DNA of 64,000 nt from Sipunculus nudus (GCA_026874595.1 CM049309.1:5788576-5852575), one strand, 5' to 3'. Counted from the stretch's first letter, positions 47,136 to 54,031 are shown. Notes: a model not told the origin generated them from the letters alone. Numbers and translations: made by a program.

Positions 47136-47591
47136 CATGCGAGATGCAACATCCTTCGCACCTCTTTTGCATTAAGTGTGCATCATTCTATTTCACATAT
47201 GGTTTAGATCGAAGAAGAGATGGCGCATTGGTCCCTCCTGGGGTTCAGCATTACTGTAATTTCTTGTTTATATTTGTTCACCTAAAATATTATTATATTT
47301 ACATCATTTATTTACTTATTTAATTGGCAAATTATACCGGAGAAGTATAAATACTCTTACATATGTGTTAGTTACCGTCCATTTAACAGGCACGTTCACA
47401 TGTGTTTAATAATTCAGTAGATCTGTAAAATCACTTGACTTACCTTTAGTGAGTCTGCCTGTGGCATCGGCCGCCAGTACTTGGTGGGGCGGTACGTAGC
47501 GAACCCCACCTGTCGCCTGCTGAGGTACAGCTCGGCATATTGTCAATACCGTACCCAGCACCAGCAAAATAAACGGAGAAGTGGCTCCCAT
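10529..47591 (-). CDS. Gene A: complete transmembrane MACPF (perforin-like) protein, 15 exons
   Basis: Spliced gene on the minus strand. Exons in transcript order are 47591-47444, 29079-28930, 25397-25166, 24009-23934, 22164-21985, 21024-20520, 19767-19602, 18836-18695, 18085-18006, 17361-17309, 16569-16361, 16003-15862, 14810-14586, 13145-12238 and 11494-10529. Every junction matches in phase. The lengths sum to 4182 nt, giving 1393 residues and a stop. Order of parts: signal peptide 1-21, helical segment 50-99, MACPF about 100-448 with Y-x-x-L-L-x-x-F-G-T-H-F at 290-301, furin-type R-R-K-R at 472-475, beta-rich ectodomain, SEA-like module 928-1015, transmembrane helix about 1040-1061, cytoplasmic tail to 1393. 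MACPF proteins form membrane pores in immunity and attack. MPEG1/perforin-2 is also membrane-anchored but has a short tail. Function here is inferred, and the exact family is not named. Confidence 0.85.
11700..11929 (+). repeat. Dispersed repeat, copy 1
   Basis: About 230 bp sharing long blocks with 16108-16334, for example GGCCTTGTTATGGTAAACAG, GTTTTGCTGG, AAAGCAAAACTGAACTG and ATTATGTCCCTTT. Same orientation; it lies in the last intron of gene A. Probably a short interspersed element of unknown class. Confidence 0.75.
12238..13145 (-). CDS. Gene A exon 14: SEA-like juxtamembrane region and transmembrane helix
   Basis: 908 nt, acceptor gtttaatttacag, donor CAG/gtattt, phase 1 in and phase 0 out, residues 770-1072. 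It is the same length as its gene B homologue. It carries T-I-C-T-E (875-879), N-S-H-M-E-W (890-894 region) and C-S-D-D-D-I-E-F-R-S-A-L (943-954). The beta-alpha-beta-beta-alpha pattern to Cys1015 resembles an SEA fold. A hydrophobic helix at about 1040-1061 is followed by basic residues (Q-Y-K-K-G-K-K), so the N-terminus is outside. SEA is a suggestion from pattern only. Confidence 0.92.
13334..13753. mobile_element. Probable MITE with GGCGTCAAT-type ends
   Basis: The left end has AGTGGCGTCAAT and the right end ATTGACGCCCCT, imperfect inverted repeats. The interior includes (AT)n and a poly-C run (about 13723-13739) just inside the right end. Similar GACGCCCCT ends beside poly-C or poly-G occur at about 37300 and 45885. 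It lies in intron 13 of gene A. Confidence 0.45.
14586..14810 (-). CDS. Gene A exon 13: ectodomain segment shared with gene B
   Basis: 225 nt, acceptor atattatttcag, donor gtacgt, phase 1 at both ends, residues 695-770. It shares with gene B exon 59741-59971 the pattern V-x-x-H-S-x-R-P-x-x-V-x-F-W-G-x-x-A-P-D-x-L-A, followed by T-V-x-T-V-x-I. No named domain is recognised. This is one of the best-conserved parts of the ectodomain, so it probably has a structural or binding role. Confidence 0.88.
15271..15322. repeat. (TA)n microsatellite abutting a MITE
   Basis: About 52 bp of TA dinucleotides ending exactly at the left end of the 15323-15473 element. Confidence 0.92.
15323..15473. mobile_element. 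Tc1/mariner (pogo-like) MITE, 151 bp
   Basis: Inverted ends CAGTGAAACCTCATTGTGTCG and the imperfect reverse complement ending GAGGTCTCACTG. It is flanked by TA on both sides, as expected for TA target duplication. There is no coding capacity. It is inserted in a (TA)n tract inside intron 12 of gene A. Confidence 0.72.
15862..16003 (-). CDS. Gene A exon 12: ectodomain, Cys pair
   Basis: 142 nt, acceptor tatattccag, donor gtaacg, phase 0 in and phase 1 out, residues 648-695. It is Lys/Arg/Glu-rich with alternating hydrophobics (F-E-L-E-V-V-H-V) and two Cys 14 residues apart. It aligns in position and phase with gene B exon 60635-60761, which also carries a Cys pair. Confidence 0.85.
16108..16334 (+). 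repeat. Dispersed repeat, copy 2
   Basis: Homologue of 11700-11929 in the same orientation, within intron 11 of gene A. The two copies have diverged by substitutions and small indels, so the duplication is not recent. Confidence 0.75.
16361..16569 (-). CDS. Gene A exon 11: conserved ectodomain segment with two possible donors
   Basis: 209 nt to the first donor (CAT/gtaagt), residues 578-647. A second in-frame donor 15 nt later (CAG/gtatgc at 16346) would add five residues. The acceptor is gatatttacag, phase 1 in and phase 0 out. The sequence S-Y-I-L-K-S...G-D-V-I-T-L-L-G, with Cys pairs later on, aligns to gene B exon 61656-61849 (Y-Y-L-L-W-K-S...G-L-Q-I-T-L-R-G). The open frame extends upstream into the intron but the splice sites limit it. 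Confidence 0.85.
17309..17361 (-). CDS. Gene A exon 10: ectodomain microexon
   Basis: 53 nt, acceptor gttttatttccag, donor gtaagt, phase 2 in and phase 1 out, residues 560-578. It codes W-N-L-C-V-P-G-K-P. The homologous exon of gene B at the right window edge (63967 onward) codes L-C-I-A-P-K-A-T-P-G with the same donor phase, which supports both calls. Confidence 0.8.
18006..18085 (-). CDS. Gene A exon 9: ectodomain
   Basis: 80 nt, acceptor tcattgtag, donor gtacat, phase 0 in and phase 2 out, residues 534-560. It is a beta-like stretch (I-M-L-V-P, then F-N-L-S-V-M-V) ending in acidic residues. No domain family is recognised. Only this frame is open and both phases agree with the neighbours. 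Confidence 0.78.
18695..18836 (-). CDS. Gene A exon 8: start of ectodomain beta-rich region; GC donor
   Basis: 142 nt, acceptor gcatttcccaag, phase 2 in and phase 0 out, residues 486-533. It opens with F-I-T-L-C-I-T-E-G, like the T-x-C-T-E motif of exon 14, so this may be a repeated fold. The best donor is CAG/gcaagc, a GC-AG intron. A GT site 15 nt downstream (TTG/gtttct) is also in phase 0 but is a poor match. The exon start is fixed by phase; the end is less certain. Confidence 0.68.
19602..19767 (-). CDS. Gene A exon 7: MACPF C-terminus and furin-type cleavage site
   Basis: 166 nt, acceptor ccattatcag, donor gtcagt, phase 1 in and phase 2 out, residues 431-486. The first part closes the MACPF domain with a helix and Cys at 438, 447 and 457. 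It then has H-T-R-R-K-R-S (470-476), a consensus R-x-[KR]-R proprotein-convertase site, in a polar Ser/Asp-rich linker suited to exposure. Cleavage there would release the MACPF part from the membrane-anchored part unless a disulfide holds them. Confidence 0.82.
19919..20279. mobile_element. hAT-type MITE, 361 bp, with 8-bp target duplication
   Basis: The termini are TAGGGCTGTAA and TTTCAGCCCTA (inverted). The element is flanked on both sides by GTTAAAAC, an 8-bp duplication characteristic of the hAT superfamily. Interior subterminal repeats such as GAGTACTCG/CGAGTACTC fit the same class. No transposase. It lies in intron 6 of gene A. Confidence 0.85.
20520..21024 (-). CDS. Gene A exon 6: MACPF core with F-G-T-H-F signature
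   Basis: 505 nt, acceptor attattaag, donor gtgagt, phase 0 in and phase 1 out, residues 263-431. It contains the MACPF signature Y290-x-x-L-L-x-x-F-G-T-H-F301, a Gly-rich stretch (G-F-G-G-G-V-S-G-G-Y-G, about 326-337) and a Ser/Thr/Glu-rich second hairpin region. It ends with the domain-closing W-A-R-S, N-P-A-P-I-x-Y and P-I-D-D-L-L. The usual Gly-Gly after the signature is Gly-Ala here (308-309). The open frame runs past the donor into intron sequence, so the true exon ends at 20520. Confidence 0.92.
21985..22164 (-). CDS. Gene A exon 5: MACPF domain, first transmembrane-hairpin region
   Basis: 180 nt, phase 0 at both ends, with acceptor atccttttag and donor gtaata. It codes residues 203-262. 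The sequence begins with an alternating small/hydrophobic stretch (I-G-A-S-V-G-V-S-W-G-A-A-S-F) followed by a polar segment. This is the usual look of a MACPF TMH1 cluster, which refolds to beta-hairpins on insertion. The 3' flank in the intron has G-rich runs that read through as a longer open frame; these are not coding. Confidence 0.85.
22775..22809. repeat. (AT)n microsatellite
   Basis: About 35 bp of AT dinucleotides in intron 4 of gene A. Confidence 0.92.
23934..24009 (-). CDS. Gene A exon 4: MACPF domain
   Basis: A short 76-nt exon with acceptor tttgtttcag and donor gttagt, phase 2 in and phase 0 out, residues 177-202. It is Ser/Thr-rich and leads into the first membrane-inserting hairpin region of the MACPF fold. 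It is too short to be recognised alone; phase and position between exons 3 and 5 identify it. Confidence 0.8.
25166..25397 (-). CDS. Gene A exon 3: start of MACPF domain
   Basis: The acceptor follows a run of eight T (ttttttttccag) and the donor is gtgcaa. The exon is 232 nt, phase 1 in and phase 2 out, residues 100-177. It holds the N-terminal signature of invertebrate MACPF proteins: L-G-Y-I-G-R-G-Y-D-I-F near 120-130, then D-P-G-F, and T-A-D-G-E-Y-R-V-P-D-N-V-D-V. These conserved positions are what tie the gene to the MACPF family besides the F-G-T-H-F box in exon 6. Confidence 0.9.
28000..28688 (-). repeat. Dispersed element ending in AGCTCAGCTGACT
   Basis: The end reads, on the minus strand, TTTTTAGCTCAGCTGACTATA, followed by GTCCGTC-rich sequence. 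The same start, TTTTAGCTCAGCTGACTGAAA, opens the region from 43223 on the plus strand. Elements with this kind of end are common in mollusc genomes (general knowledge). The inner boundary is not clear. Confidence 0.45.
28930..29079 (-). CDS. Gene A exon 2: N-terminal helical segment
   Basis: The acceptor is tctgctccag and the donor is AAG/gtgcgc. The exon is 150 nt, phase 1 in and phase 1 out, coding residues 50-99. The peptide is rich in Leu, Met, Gln, Ala and Glu with heptad-like spacing and no Pro after its start, so it is probably helical or coiled-coil. It lies between the signal peptide and the MACPF domain. Read alone it shows a false ATG and stop at the exon edges; both are intronic. 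Confidence 0.75.
29150..29300. repeat. Short repeats of GGGTTGTCAAAT
   Basis: The motif GGGTTGTCAAA occurs several times in direct orientation, together with its inverse TTTGACAAC, just upstream of exon 2 of gene A. It could fold on itself. Function unknown. Confidence 0.5.
30616..30672 (-). CDS. Orphan exon-like segment c (terminal, 18 codons and stop)
   Basis: A strong acceptor (atttttttacag) is followed by an open frame S-I-P-G-P-T-T-L-E-K-E-N-T and a stop TAG. Phase 0 in, which fits segment b (31204-31290). It cannot be part of the main gene A transcript because of the stop. It may be the 3' end of a gene nested in intron 1, or an alternative end. Confidence 0.28.
   Translation of the reverse strand, partial: SIPGPTTLEKENTADVGE
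31204..31290 (-). CDS. Orphan exon-like segment b (29 codons)
   Basis: 87 nt, phase 0 at both ends, with a strong donor (CCG/gtgagt) and a moderate acceptor (gtttggcag). The peptide is Ser/Lys-rich with one Cys. Exon 1 of gene A ends in phase 1, so it cannot splice directly here. It fits in phase between segment a (39506-39704) and segment c. No family recognised. Confidence 0.28.
31917..35730 (-). pseudogene. LINE ORF2: endonuclease and reverse transcriptase, frameshifted
   Basis: The frame begins about 35730 with A-T-L-N-I-R-G-L. Endonuclease motifs are C-L-Q-E-T-F, A-G-D-F-N-F, S-R-L-D-R-I-Y and L-S-D-H-D. RT motifs are C-I-D-Q-E-K-A-F-D-R, T-R-Q-G-C-P-L-S-P and Q-Y-A-D-D-T-S-L-F. The C-terminal knuckle is C-H-I-C-x8-H-x4-C type. 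Breaks lie near 35660, 35080, 34040, 33010 and 32790, each a one-base slip that restores homology in another frame. Catalytic residues look preserved, so decay may be recent, or some breaks may be sequencing errors. Confidence 0.85.
35773..36915 (-). CDS. LINE ORF1: CCHC zinc-knuckle protein
   Basis: 380 codons from the ATG of M-A-P-P-T-N-P-W; an open frame extends upstream to 37032 but lacks such a start context. The central part, with R-G-L-P-L-N-V-P and E-E-Y-G-K-I, looks RRM-like. C-F-R-C-K-E-T-G-H-I-A-R-D-C is a CX2CX4HX4C knuckle that would bind element RNA. The C-terminal part is Pro/Asp/Ser-rich. The frame is intact, in contrast to ORF2. Confidence 0.82.
   Translation of the reverse strand: MAPPTNPWGGGTQRPPPWAGNIHHANTSCICVHAFTPVQLNAAMKEIAEYYGDRLRAAHTLSASTFQLVFTSHQVAQVVAMDGVECFGTMLETALADSKKPVWVTLRGLPLNVPHEDVNKELEEYGKILRGCRNKVWPETQLPMLDREIFMLIDRDLPDRIQLFHGGIRFVAYVRHKGKQRTCFRCKETGHIARDCPEPNYRYEPNILETPTNAIVTETTVVPTGSLVDDVPPEDNQVATGTTGTENLPVSDSDPDPFAPLEIVEELPEKEETPKLDRRKRLLPDSPSDPSHVLTVLKKPSTLLDQPVPHLRSPLMPMMPLRSSTPVAGSSSIQMSLSDVTYTLPGTQMTTCIRPRTMDPDDSPPDDCRFTPPDYQLATS
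37800..38065 (+). repeat. Dispersed repeat, partner of 52400-52610
   Basis: Shares GATGTATGAGCTT, AATGTTGACAAAC, GGTTGCATATATGCAGA-like sequence and TGCAAAACGCC with the second copy in the same order and orientation. No coding motif. Moderately diverged. Confidence 0.7.
38627..38651. repeat. (CA)n microsatellite
   Basis: About 25 bp of CA dinucleotides. A (TG)n run lies 1.1 kb away at about 39757-39780. Confidence 0.9.
39506..39704 (-). CDS. Orphan exon-like segment a (Cys-containing)
   Basis: 199 nt after a good acceptor (tttcgtttacag), phase 2 in, ending phase 0 at a fair donor (TTC/gtaatt). The peptide has protein-like composition (C-G-T-P-N-P-P-W-N-N-V, three Cys, Trp, acidic end) and its DNA is GC-richer than the flanks. 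The upstream partner exon is not found. It could be a nested gene, a relic of a duplicated gene, or a chance frame. Confidence 0.32.
41557..42662. mobile_element. Fold-back element with roughly 60-bp self-palindromic inverted ends
   Basis: The left end (41586-41646) and right end (42601-42662) are near-perfect inverted copies. Each is itself a palindrome built from CTTATTTCCACTCCCC and its complement. An extra half-copy is at 41557-41587. The 9-bp AAATTTAAA flanks both sides (41539-41547, 42664-42672), possibly a target duplication. About 950 bp of AT-rich interior has no recognised protein. Confidence 0.7.
43223..44340 (+). repeat. Element with AGCTCAGCTGACT start and roughly 280-bp tandem units
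   Basis: Starts TTTTAGCTCAGCTGACTGAAA. From 43498 a unit recurs (GATGCATATTAA..AAACTTT at 43498, 43774 and 44060), each with AAGGTCACAGG and CCACCAC landmarks. A poly-C run lies at 43389. A typical decayed invertebrate repeat. Confidence 0.65.
45388..45600. mobile_element. Probable MITE with GCGGATCC-type ends and poly-C core
   Basis: The left end has AGCGGATCCAAGGGGG and the right end ATGATCCGCCCCTG, inverted. The interior is G- then C-rich and yields a low-complexity open frame. A similar end, GGATCCGCCACTG, is at about 44405. Confidence 0.5.
47075..47133. repeat. (AT)n microsatellite
   Basis: About 59 bp of AT dinucleotides, 310 bp downstream of exon 1 of gene A. Confidence 0.94.
47444..47591 (-). 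CDS. Gene A exon 1: start codon and signal peptide
   Basis: The ATG sits in a strong Kozak context (ACC ATG G on the minus strand). It opens a typical secretory signal: a short N-terminus, a hydrophobic run of Ile, Leu and Val at residues 8-18, and a likely cleavage after C-R-A at residue 21. The exon ends A-A-A-G before gtaagt, leaving one base of a split Gly codon (phase 1). Exon 2 supplies the other two bases. The 18.4-kb intron between them makes this join less certain than the later ones, but the phase agrees and the whole frame stays open. Confidence 0.7.
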
Positions 47592-48173
47592 GGTCTTCTA
47601 ATATTTTCAATTTCCGATAAATAATTTATACCCTTAAACTGCACTTCTGTTGGATATCAGTGTACTTTTACCAGTTTAGCGCCAAGAAGGCTACGAAAGT
47701 CAAAAATATATTTCATACAGCTGTTTATTGAAGCAAACCCGGTGCATTTCATACAGATACATTATATTCCTGTATAGTTGAGAATTCATGGTGGACAATC
47801 AGCCCTCAGCATGTAAACGTAGCTCCGGTCCATCCGATAACGAGATGCATGCTCTGTGTACACACTGCCGTTTTAATATTTGTTACTGTATAATATATAT
47901 TTAGATCACTCGTTACCAGGATGTAAAATAACCAGCTAAGAACACCCTAAAGGTTTGACTCGTGATGAAGGCGTTTATCTGTCATTATATCACTCAGTCA
48001 GTGGATATAGTTTATAATTATTAATTGAGAATCCGCCAGCTGCACGGGGAAATTTTGTTCCTGTTGTGGGTACGGTCGTGGTTAATAATTAAATAATGTT
48101 GCTTTTTATAATTTATAAGACTACATGTGACTAAGGGAGGTGCGATCATATCAATAAATTGATCATATTGACA

Positions 48174-48185
<12 letters not shown>

Positions 48186-48229
<44 letters not shown>

Positions 48230-48334
48230 ATAGTGAAATCTTGGTAACACGACCACCTTTTTTTTATGATTAGTTAGCATCGCCTTGGCGGGGTGGTCGT
48301 GATAGCAAGGTGGTCGTCGGGCTAGATTTCATGT

Positions 48335-48409
<75 letters not shown>
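48186..48409. repeat. Two (AT)n tracts enclosing a pogo-like MITE
   Basis: AT tracts at 48186-48226 and 48340-48409. Between them lies TAGTGAAATCTTGGTAACAC...GCTAGATTTCAT, containing inverted GACCACC/GGTGGTC blocks. This resembles the terminal style of the 15323 element but is more decayed. Confidence 0.6.
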
Positions 48410-48411
<2 letters not shown>

Positions 48412-48729
48412 TAATGCGTCATGAAAATGTCTGTATTGAATAGCGTATCATTGCATCTCCATATCTTGGCTATGGTAAGGTTTATTACAAACAAGTCTGA
48501 AAATATACGTTATCTTTTATATAAGAGTTTGAAACCGGCTTTACTCTGGAAATATTTTCTGCGAAAGTGCTGAGAACAAAGTAGACAAACTACAATATTT
48601 CACAGATTATTTCTTTAAATAATAAAATTTAACAATTTAATGGAACACTCCACAAAATAACGATAACATGGTTCATGGTGCTTCGTATACTTAATGTTAC
48701 CAACATGGTTAATAATAGTCCCATTTACT

Positions 48730-49075
48730 CATGTTTTTCTGGAGCGCTCCACATCGTTTAGCGCGCGCAAAGTCCCCAAAACGCGCCAGATTTCGAGGAT
48801 TTTCGGTCTGGAGCGCGCTCCAGCAAGACTCGGCTGTCAGTGTGTGACTGGGATTGACCCATGCGCGCAAGGGTAATCCAATCTAGACCGCGCTAGATAG
48901 CAGTATTTATCTGCGTGTAAACGCATTGCAGATTCTAGGCCGGGCCAAGCGCAATGCGGGGTAGCGCGCTCTACATGGTCACTTGTTCCGGCCCGGTGTG
49001 AACGAAAGTTTAAATGTAGCCCGCTCCACATTTTTTTGGACCGGTCTAGCGCGCGCCACATTTTTCTGGTGTAAA
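48730..49075. repeat. CpG-rich island built of GAGCGCGCTCCA / GCGCGC motifs
   Basis: Strongly GC- and CpG-rich compared with the AT-rich surroundings. It has repeated CTGGAGCGCGCTCCAG-like palindromes and CCACATTTTT(T)CTGG / TCCACATTTTTTTGG near its right end. It could be a dispersed element or an unmethylated regulatory island about 1.1 kb upstream of the gene A start. No coding frame is supported. Confidence 0.5.
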
Positions 49076-51258
49076 TTCGGCTAATAATTACATCCCTCCG
49101 CTAGGACAGTTTTGCAGTGCATTCATTTCCTGTCATAAGTTTCCTTAAGATATATTCCTTTAATGATACCTTTATCTGGAATTATGATTTTCTTAAATAA
49201 TACATTAATATCGCTTCCATGTGAAACTTTTCCTGTTTCAGGTATTTTAACTTGAAAAGTATTGTATTTAAAGAGAGAGAATAAAAACACGTAAAACGGT
49301 ACGTGTATTTCCCATGTGGTTTATAATAATACCAGAATGGTTAATTCGTATATTGGTTCCCTTTGATAATGATTTATTTGCATGTATTCGTTTCCCAGTA
49401 ACACTGAGAATGTGAGAGTTGAAAATTACTTGGAACTTAGATAAATAGCTGGGAAATTACTGAATTAATTACGGAAACTCATCTTGGACCGGCCACTGGC
49501 ACATAATAAAGTGTACAGCTTGTAAACAGGACGTAAGAGATATGCATACATTTGATAATCTCCGAGATAAATATATATAGGATCGGGGCAATAATTATAC
49601 CTTCGGTCTCTTTACATTATGTTTAAGGAGCAGAATTTTGTATAGAAATGAGAGGAGATATCAAGCTTAGTCTGACTAAACTATAGCAAACAAACCTATA
49701 CTTTTGCCATTTGTCACATGACTTAAAGTTACAAAACAGTCGGAATCAATTAAGCATCGCCCGAAAATCCGTATATAATGGCCTATTTACATCTTTTATT
49801 TGTATAATAATATTACTGTCTATAAATGGGTTTTCCATCGAAATTACGCCTGTGAATACCCATCACAATCTCTAATAGGTGGCGCCATTTACATTTTTGC
49901 ATTGATACACGTATTGTCTCATCTATACTGAGAGATTCATACGACAATGACCGGACAGAGTTTAATTCATACAATCTCGTCTAAATAAACGTAAATGTCT
50001 TTTATGTTCGGCATAGAATTCATGAAATATTCTAAATTCATGATAGTAAATTCACTCATATTTACCCAAACTATCATAAAATGTTAATCGACGTTATCCG
50101 TTTTATTATGTCTTTTCTTTTATTGCTTATATCTATAGTCTTTTAACAGTTATATTGTGCCACCAAATGTTCTGAGTAATACTACATTCCTTCACTCCTT
50201 GCTGATCAGGCTACATTCGTTTTGTCACTCCTTCCATTACCACTGCTTTCTATGGCAAGGATGCAAAGTATCGCTACCAGGGAACTTATCACAAAAAATG
50301 TTCCAACCAATAAAAACTTCTGTTCCTCTGTCATGGGGCAGAAAGCTGTCTTTAGAGTATCAGGCACAAATATACCGACGCCAATCTCACACAGTTATGT
50401 TAGTTTCCCATATACTTTTGACTTTTATGAAAGGATGAACCGGCTTTGCCTTTCAAAGTACCCGTCATAATGATTTAAAGGCGGCACCACCTGTATTTTC
50501 TGCAAAAAGTGTTGGAGTGATCAGTATAACTTGGTTGGAAGTTAAGAGCGACCGTATGCCAGGTATACCGTATCACTAATAGGTGTCCATGCACAAACAA
50601 TTTTCCTGTTTAAACGTCTAATGACTTAAAGATCGTTTAGGGCTATCATACACTACGCGATCCATACAAATAGAATCCTAAATCAGTACATAATGAAAAT
50701 GGATAAAGTTGAGAGCAAGAAAGGAGGGAGATCTAGTTAGCAAGTAGGGTTCATTCATTTCTTGCACCAAACATAATTTTGATTAAACTCTAAGGCTCGA
50801 GGGCTGCTGTGCGACCGGGAAGTATAACTACTAATTTTCAAAGCGGCCCTGCATCGACCTAACTCCAGGTGGTATTAGTCTCTGCTGTCTAACTTCCGTG
50901 TAATGTAATGATATGCTGGTCCACGGCTTGTTGTGGACACATGGCTTAATACTGTGTGTTAATTGGTGGCTTAGATAACTAGAAGGGTGGTCAGTAAAGC
51001 GCATACCTCCTTCCGAGGAGATCCTACTTGATTCGAAATTTAAATATCATTCCTTGGCCCCTTTCTCTCCCTTTTTGTATAAACCATCGAACTGACTACC
51101 AACCACGGGTAAAACCGTATTTCCTGGGCTGAGGTAGGTGCACACTTCTGAGAGAATTCTAATTATATATGACTCTTATACCATAACGTTTCAACGTTAT
51201 ATTCACTGATCAACGTTGAACTCTCAGTTTAATCCGTACTGGTTGAACTCTCGCGGAG

Positions 51259-51854
51259 TGTAACAGCTCGCTGCCGTGCCTGTCTCGAATGTTCGTGTCT
51301 GTGCACGTTTATTGTTCTTTTCTATTGTTCGAGAAAGGGAATTTTCTCGAGTTTTCGGATGAAAGGTTATAAATAGGGACTGTGTTTTAGAGCCGGGAGA
51401 GAGGTGAGAGAATATTCCAGCGGACACAGAAGCGTGTATGTCAGTTTGTGGGACCTATTCCGATAAGTGCGGCCATTATAGATTTTCTTCAGATTTTCAT
51501 CTGGATTTGTGACGAATCTTATTTGGTCTTCAGTTAACTTTCAGGATTGTTACAAGAGCTTTACATTGGAGTGTTATTCTCCGAGAGAATTTTTGTGAAC
51601 TGTTCGTCCGGCTTATACATTTTAAAGGACTTATAGCTGTGGCAGTGGTGGTATCCAGGTACTGTGCACTTTGTTTATTTTACTGTGAGATTGTATTGAT
51701 TTGTTGTTATACTGCTGTTATACTGTGTAATTGTATTGATTTAGTGTATTGTAATGTTAGGATTGTTTTTAGAATAAATTATGGTTATTTGTTAACAAAA
51801 AACACAGACTTCATTATTCATTCCCCTAGACATTTCACGCTGCCTAGTGTTACA
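51259..51854 (+). mobile_element. Probable solo LTR, 596 bp
   Basis: Begins TGTAACA and ends TGTTACA, a perfect 7-bp inverted terminal pair of the TG...CA type. It contains a TATA box (TATAAATA, 51368-51375) and a downstream AATAAA (51773-51778), in the order expected of an LTR promoter and polyadenylation site. No matching 5-bp target duplication was found and no gag-pol lies nearby, so it is called solo and tentative. Confidence 0.55.
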
Positions 51855-52399
51855 GAATCTGATATTTTATCTCCTTGACAGAATTTGTGTTCATCACGCA
51901 TACGTGATCTGCTGATATTAGGTTCCGTAACAGTATGTACATATACATTGTAGTATTGGCAATGTACCAGTTGTACTAGATAGCCGGTAGGTAACCGACC
52001 ACATAACCGCCACCCCCCCCCCCCCCCCGTAAAAATAATAACAATCATATTTTCATTAAATACGTCACATAAGCTCAGATATTACGCCGTACAACCTAAA
52101 TCATCAGCGAGGAATCTGTCTTCCTGGTAACGCTACATTCTGGGAAATGACCGTAAATAACCATTATATCCACAGAATGCAGTAGGGTTTTGTGTGAAGG
52201 AATGGACCGTAGTTAACAACCACAACAACCATGCTGGTCACGTGACCACACAACTAATACAACAAAACTGGCCAATTCGTCTTAAAGGTGCCCTTCACAT
52301 GTCTTTTGAAAAAAGAATATATGTGATTTCTTGTGTCCTCTGTGTATATATAATTAATGACCTAAGGTTAATTCTGGTTATGAAAAGTTCTTATAACGC

Positions 52400-52610
52400 C
52401 CGTGATGGATGTATGAGCTTGTTTATCAACAAAGTGTTTGTAAACACAGCAATGTTGACAAACGGGAAAAACATGTAAGCTAAAGTGGTAGGTTGCATAT
52501 ATGCAGAGGTAGAAAGGTCACTTGATGCAAAACGCCGTTTGCAAAGCTCTGGCTTATGTGACCTGCCGCCAGATGCCCTTTTGAATTCGCGCCTACATAC
52601 AAGTATTATA
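52400..52610 (+). repeat. Dispersed repeat, partner of 37800-38065
   Basis: Same landmarks in the same order as the first copy, including GATGTATGAGCTTG, AATGTTGACAAACGGG and GCAAAACGCCGTTTGCAAAG. Confidence 0.7.
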
Positions 52611-53265
52611 ATCACATTGCTGTAAAAACAACACCATGTGTCCGATGATAGCCATGTTTTCCGGCCTAATTTTAAAAAGCTCCAAGGGGTTACCTTTAGT
52701 TTATAAAGGTCAGATAGTTGATTGGACCCCTTTAACGTCAGTGCCCTTCGTAGTGGGGTGTTTATTTTAGCGTTCGACAGATTGGTGGGACACCAGTTCT
52801 TCCTTCAGCCACTCTCACAACGCAAATATACATGTAAACACTATGATAAAAACACGAAAATTGATTTATATTAAGAATCATCACTTTAATTTCATAATTA
52901 CTCTGCATGCTAAATCTAAAGAAATGCTTATAAACTTTGCTGTATTTTATGTTTTTTTTCTTTGGAGCTATAATGTTAAACAACCTTATACAAATTCAGT
53001 ATAATATTAAAAATTATATCTATTTTTATTGTCCAGATAAACGATCTTCTTCTGTATTGGTTAACTATAAGTAAACCTAAAATGCGCATGCGTATGAAGA
53101 CGCTTGATATAAAAAATGGAACGTTCCTTGTTACAGGTCAGAAACCAATGTAAATATTCATGTTATAATTTTTTTTTTCGAAGAAAATTGTTGACGTCTT
53201 TATCTACCGTAAAACAAAGAATTAAAGTTACATCTCTCATGTATGATGAAATATGAAATATTTAA

Positions 53266-53300
<35 letters not shown>

Positions 53301-53961
53301 AATATGAATATATAAAAATATATATATAACTAAACTTGAAAGCTTCAAACAAATTTAGTATCAAACAACACAAATAAAGTCTTTACAATACAATGCTTTT
53401 CAATAACCGAGGGAAACAAAATATACAAAATATATAATATGTACATATCGAGGCATGTTGCACACTGTTTGTGTCTTTGAATTTTAATTTGAACATAAAA
53501 TCCTTGCTGTATCCATTACAATTAAATGCACTCCAAAGTACTGAAAAATAGCATTTTTTTCTTTCTTCAAGAAACTCTTTTTAATATCATTAATATCATA
53601 TATCATATAATATGTATTGATTTGTAGGATATATGACTACATCAAATCTTGATTACTTGAACAGGCCAGAATATTGAATAAAATAACTGAAATTGGATAA
53701 TATCAGATTTCAAATTTGGATGGATTTTGAGCTCATCAGTATTCCGAAAACTGATGTTCAACTGAATTTACAGAGATAACACAAGGAGGTTATGTTGTCA
53801 CTCGTGTTTGTTTATAAGTAGACAACCTGTAAACCGGATAAAGAGGAAGATCCTATAAGCTTATTTTTTTCTTGGCGGGCGCCCCACTCTATTTAAGCCA
53901 AGTCCCTCACTCCTTTGTTATTCTCTTACAATTTTTCTCCCAAACAATTGCCTCTGCATCA

Positions 53962-53968
<7 letters not shown>

Positions 53969-54030
<62 letters not shown>
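53969..54030. repeat. (TA)n microsatellite
   Basis: About 62 bp of TA dinucleotides, in intergenic DNA. Confidence 0.94.

Positions 54031-54031
<1 letters not shown>

Larger units (their letters stand above)
29080..47443 (-). other. Intron 1 of gene A, 18.4 kb
   Basis: By far the largest intron of the gene. It holds a LINE (about 31838-37090), three orphan exon-like segments, a fold-back element (41557-42662), a roughly 280-bp tandem repeat (43498-44330), MITE relics near 45390-45600 and many poly-C and (AT)n tracts. Large first introns often carry regulatory DNA; none could be identified here. Confidence 0.6.
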
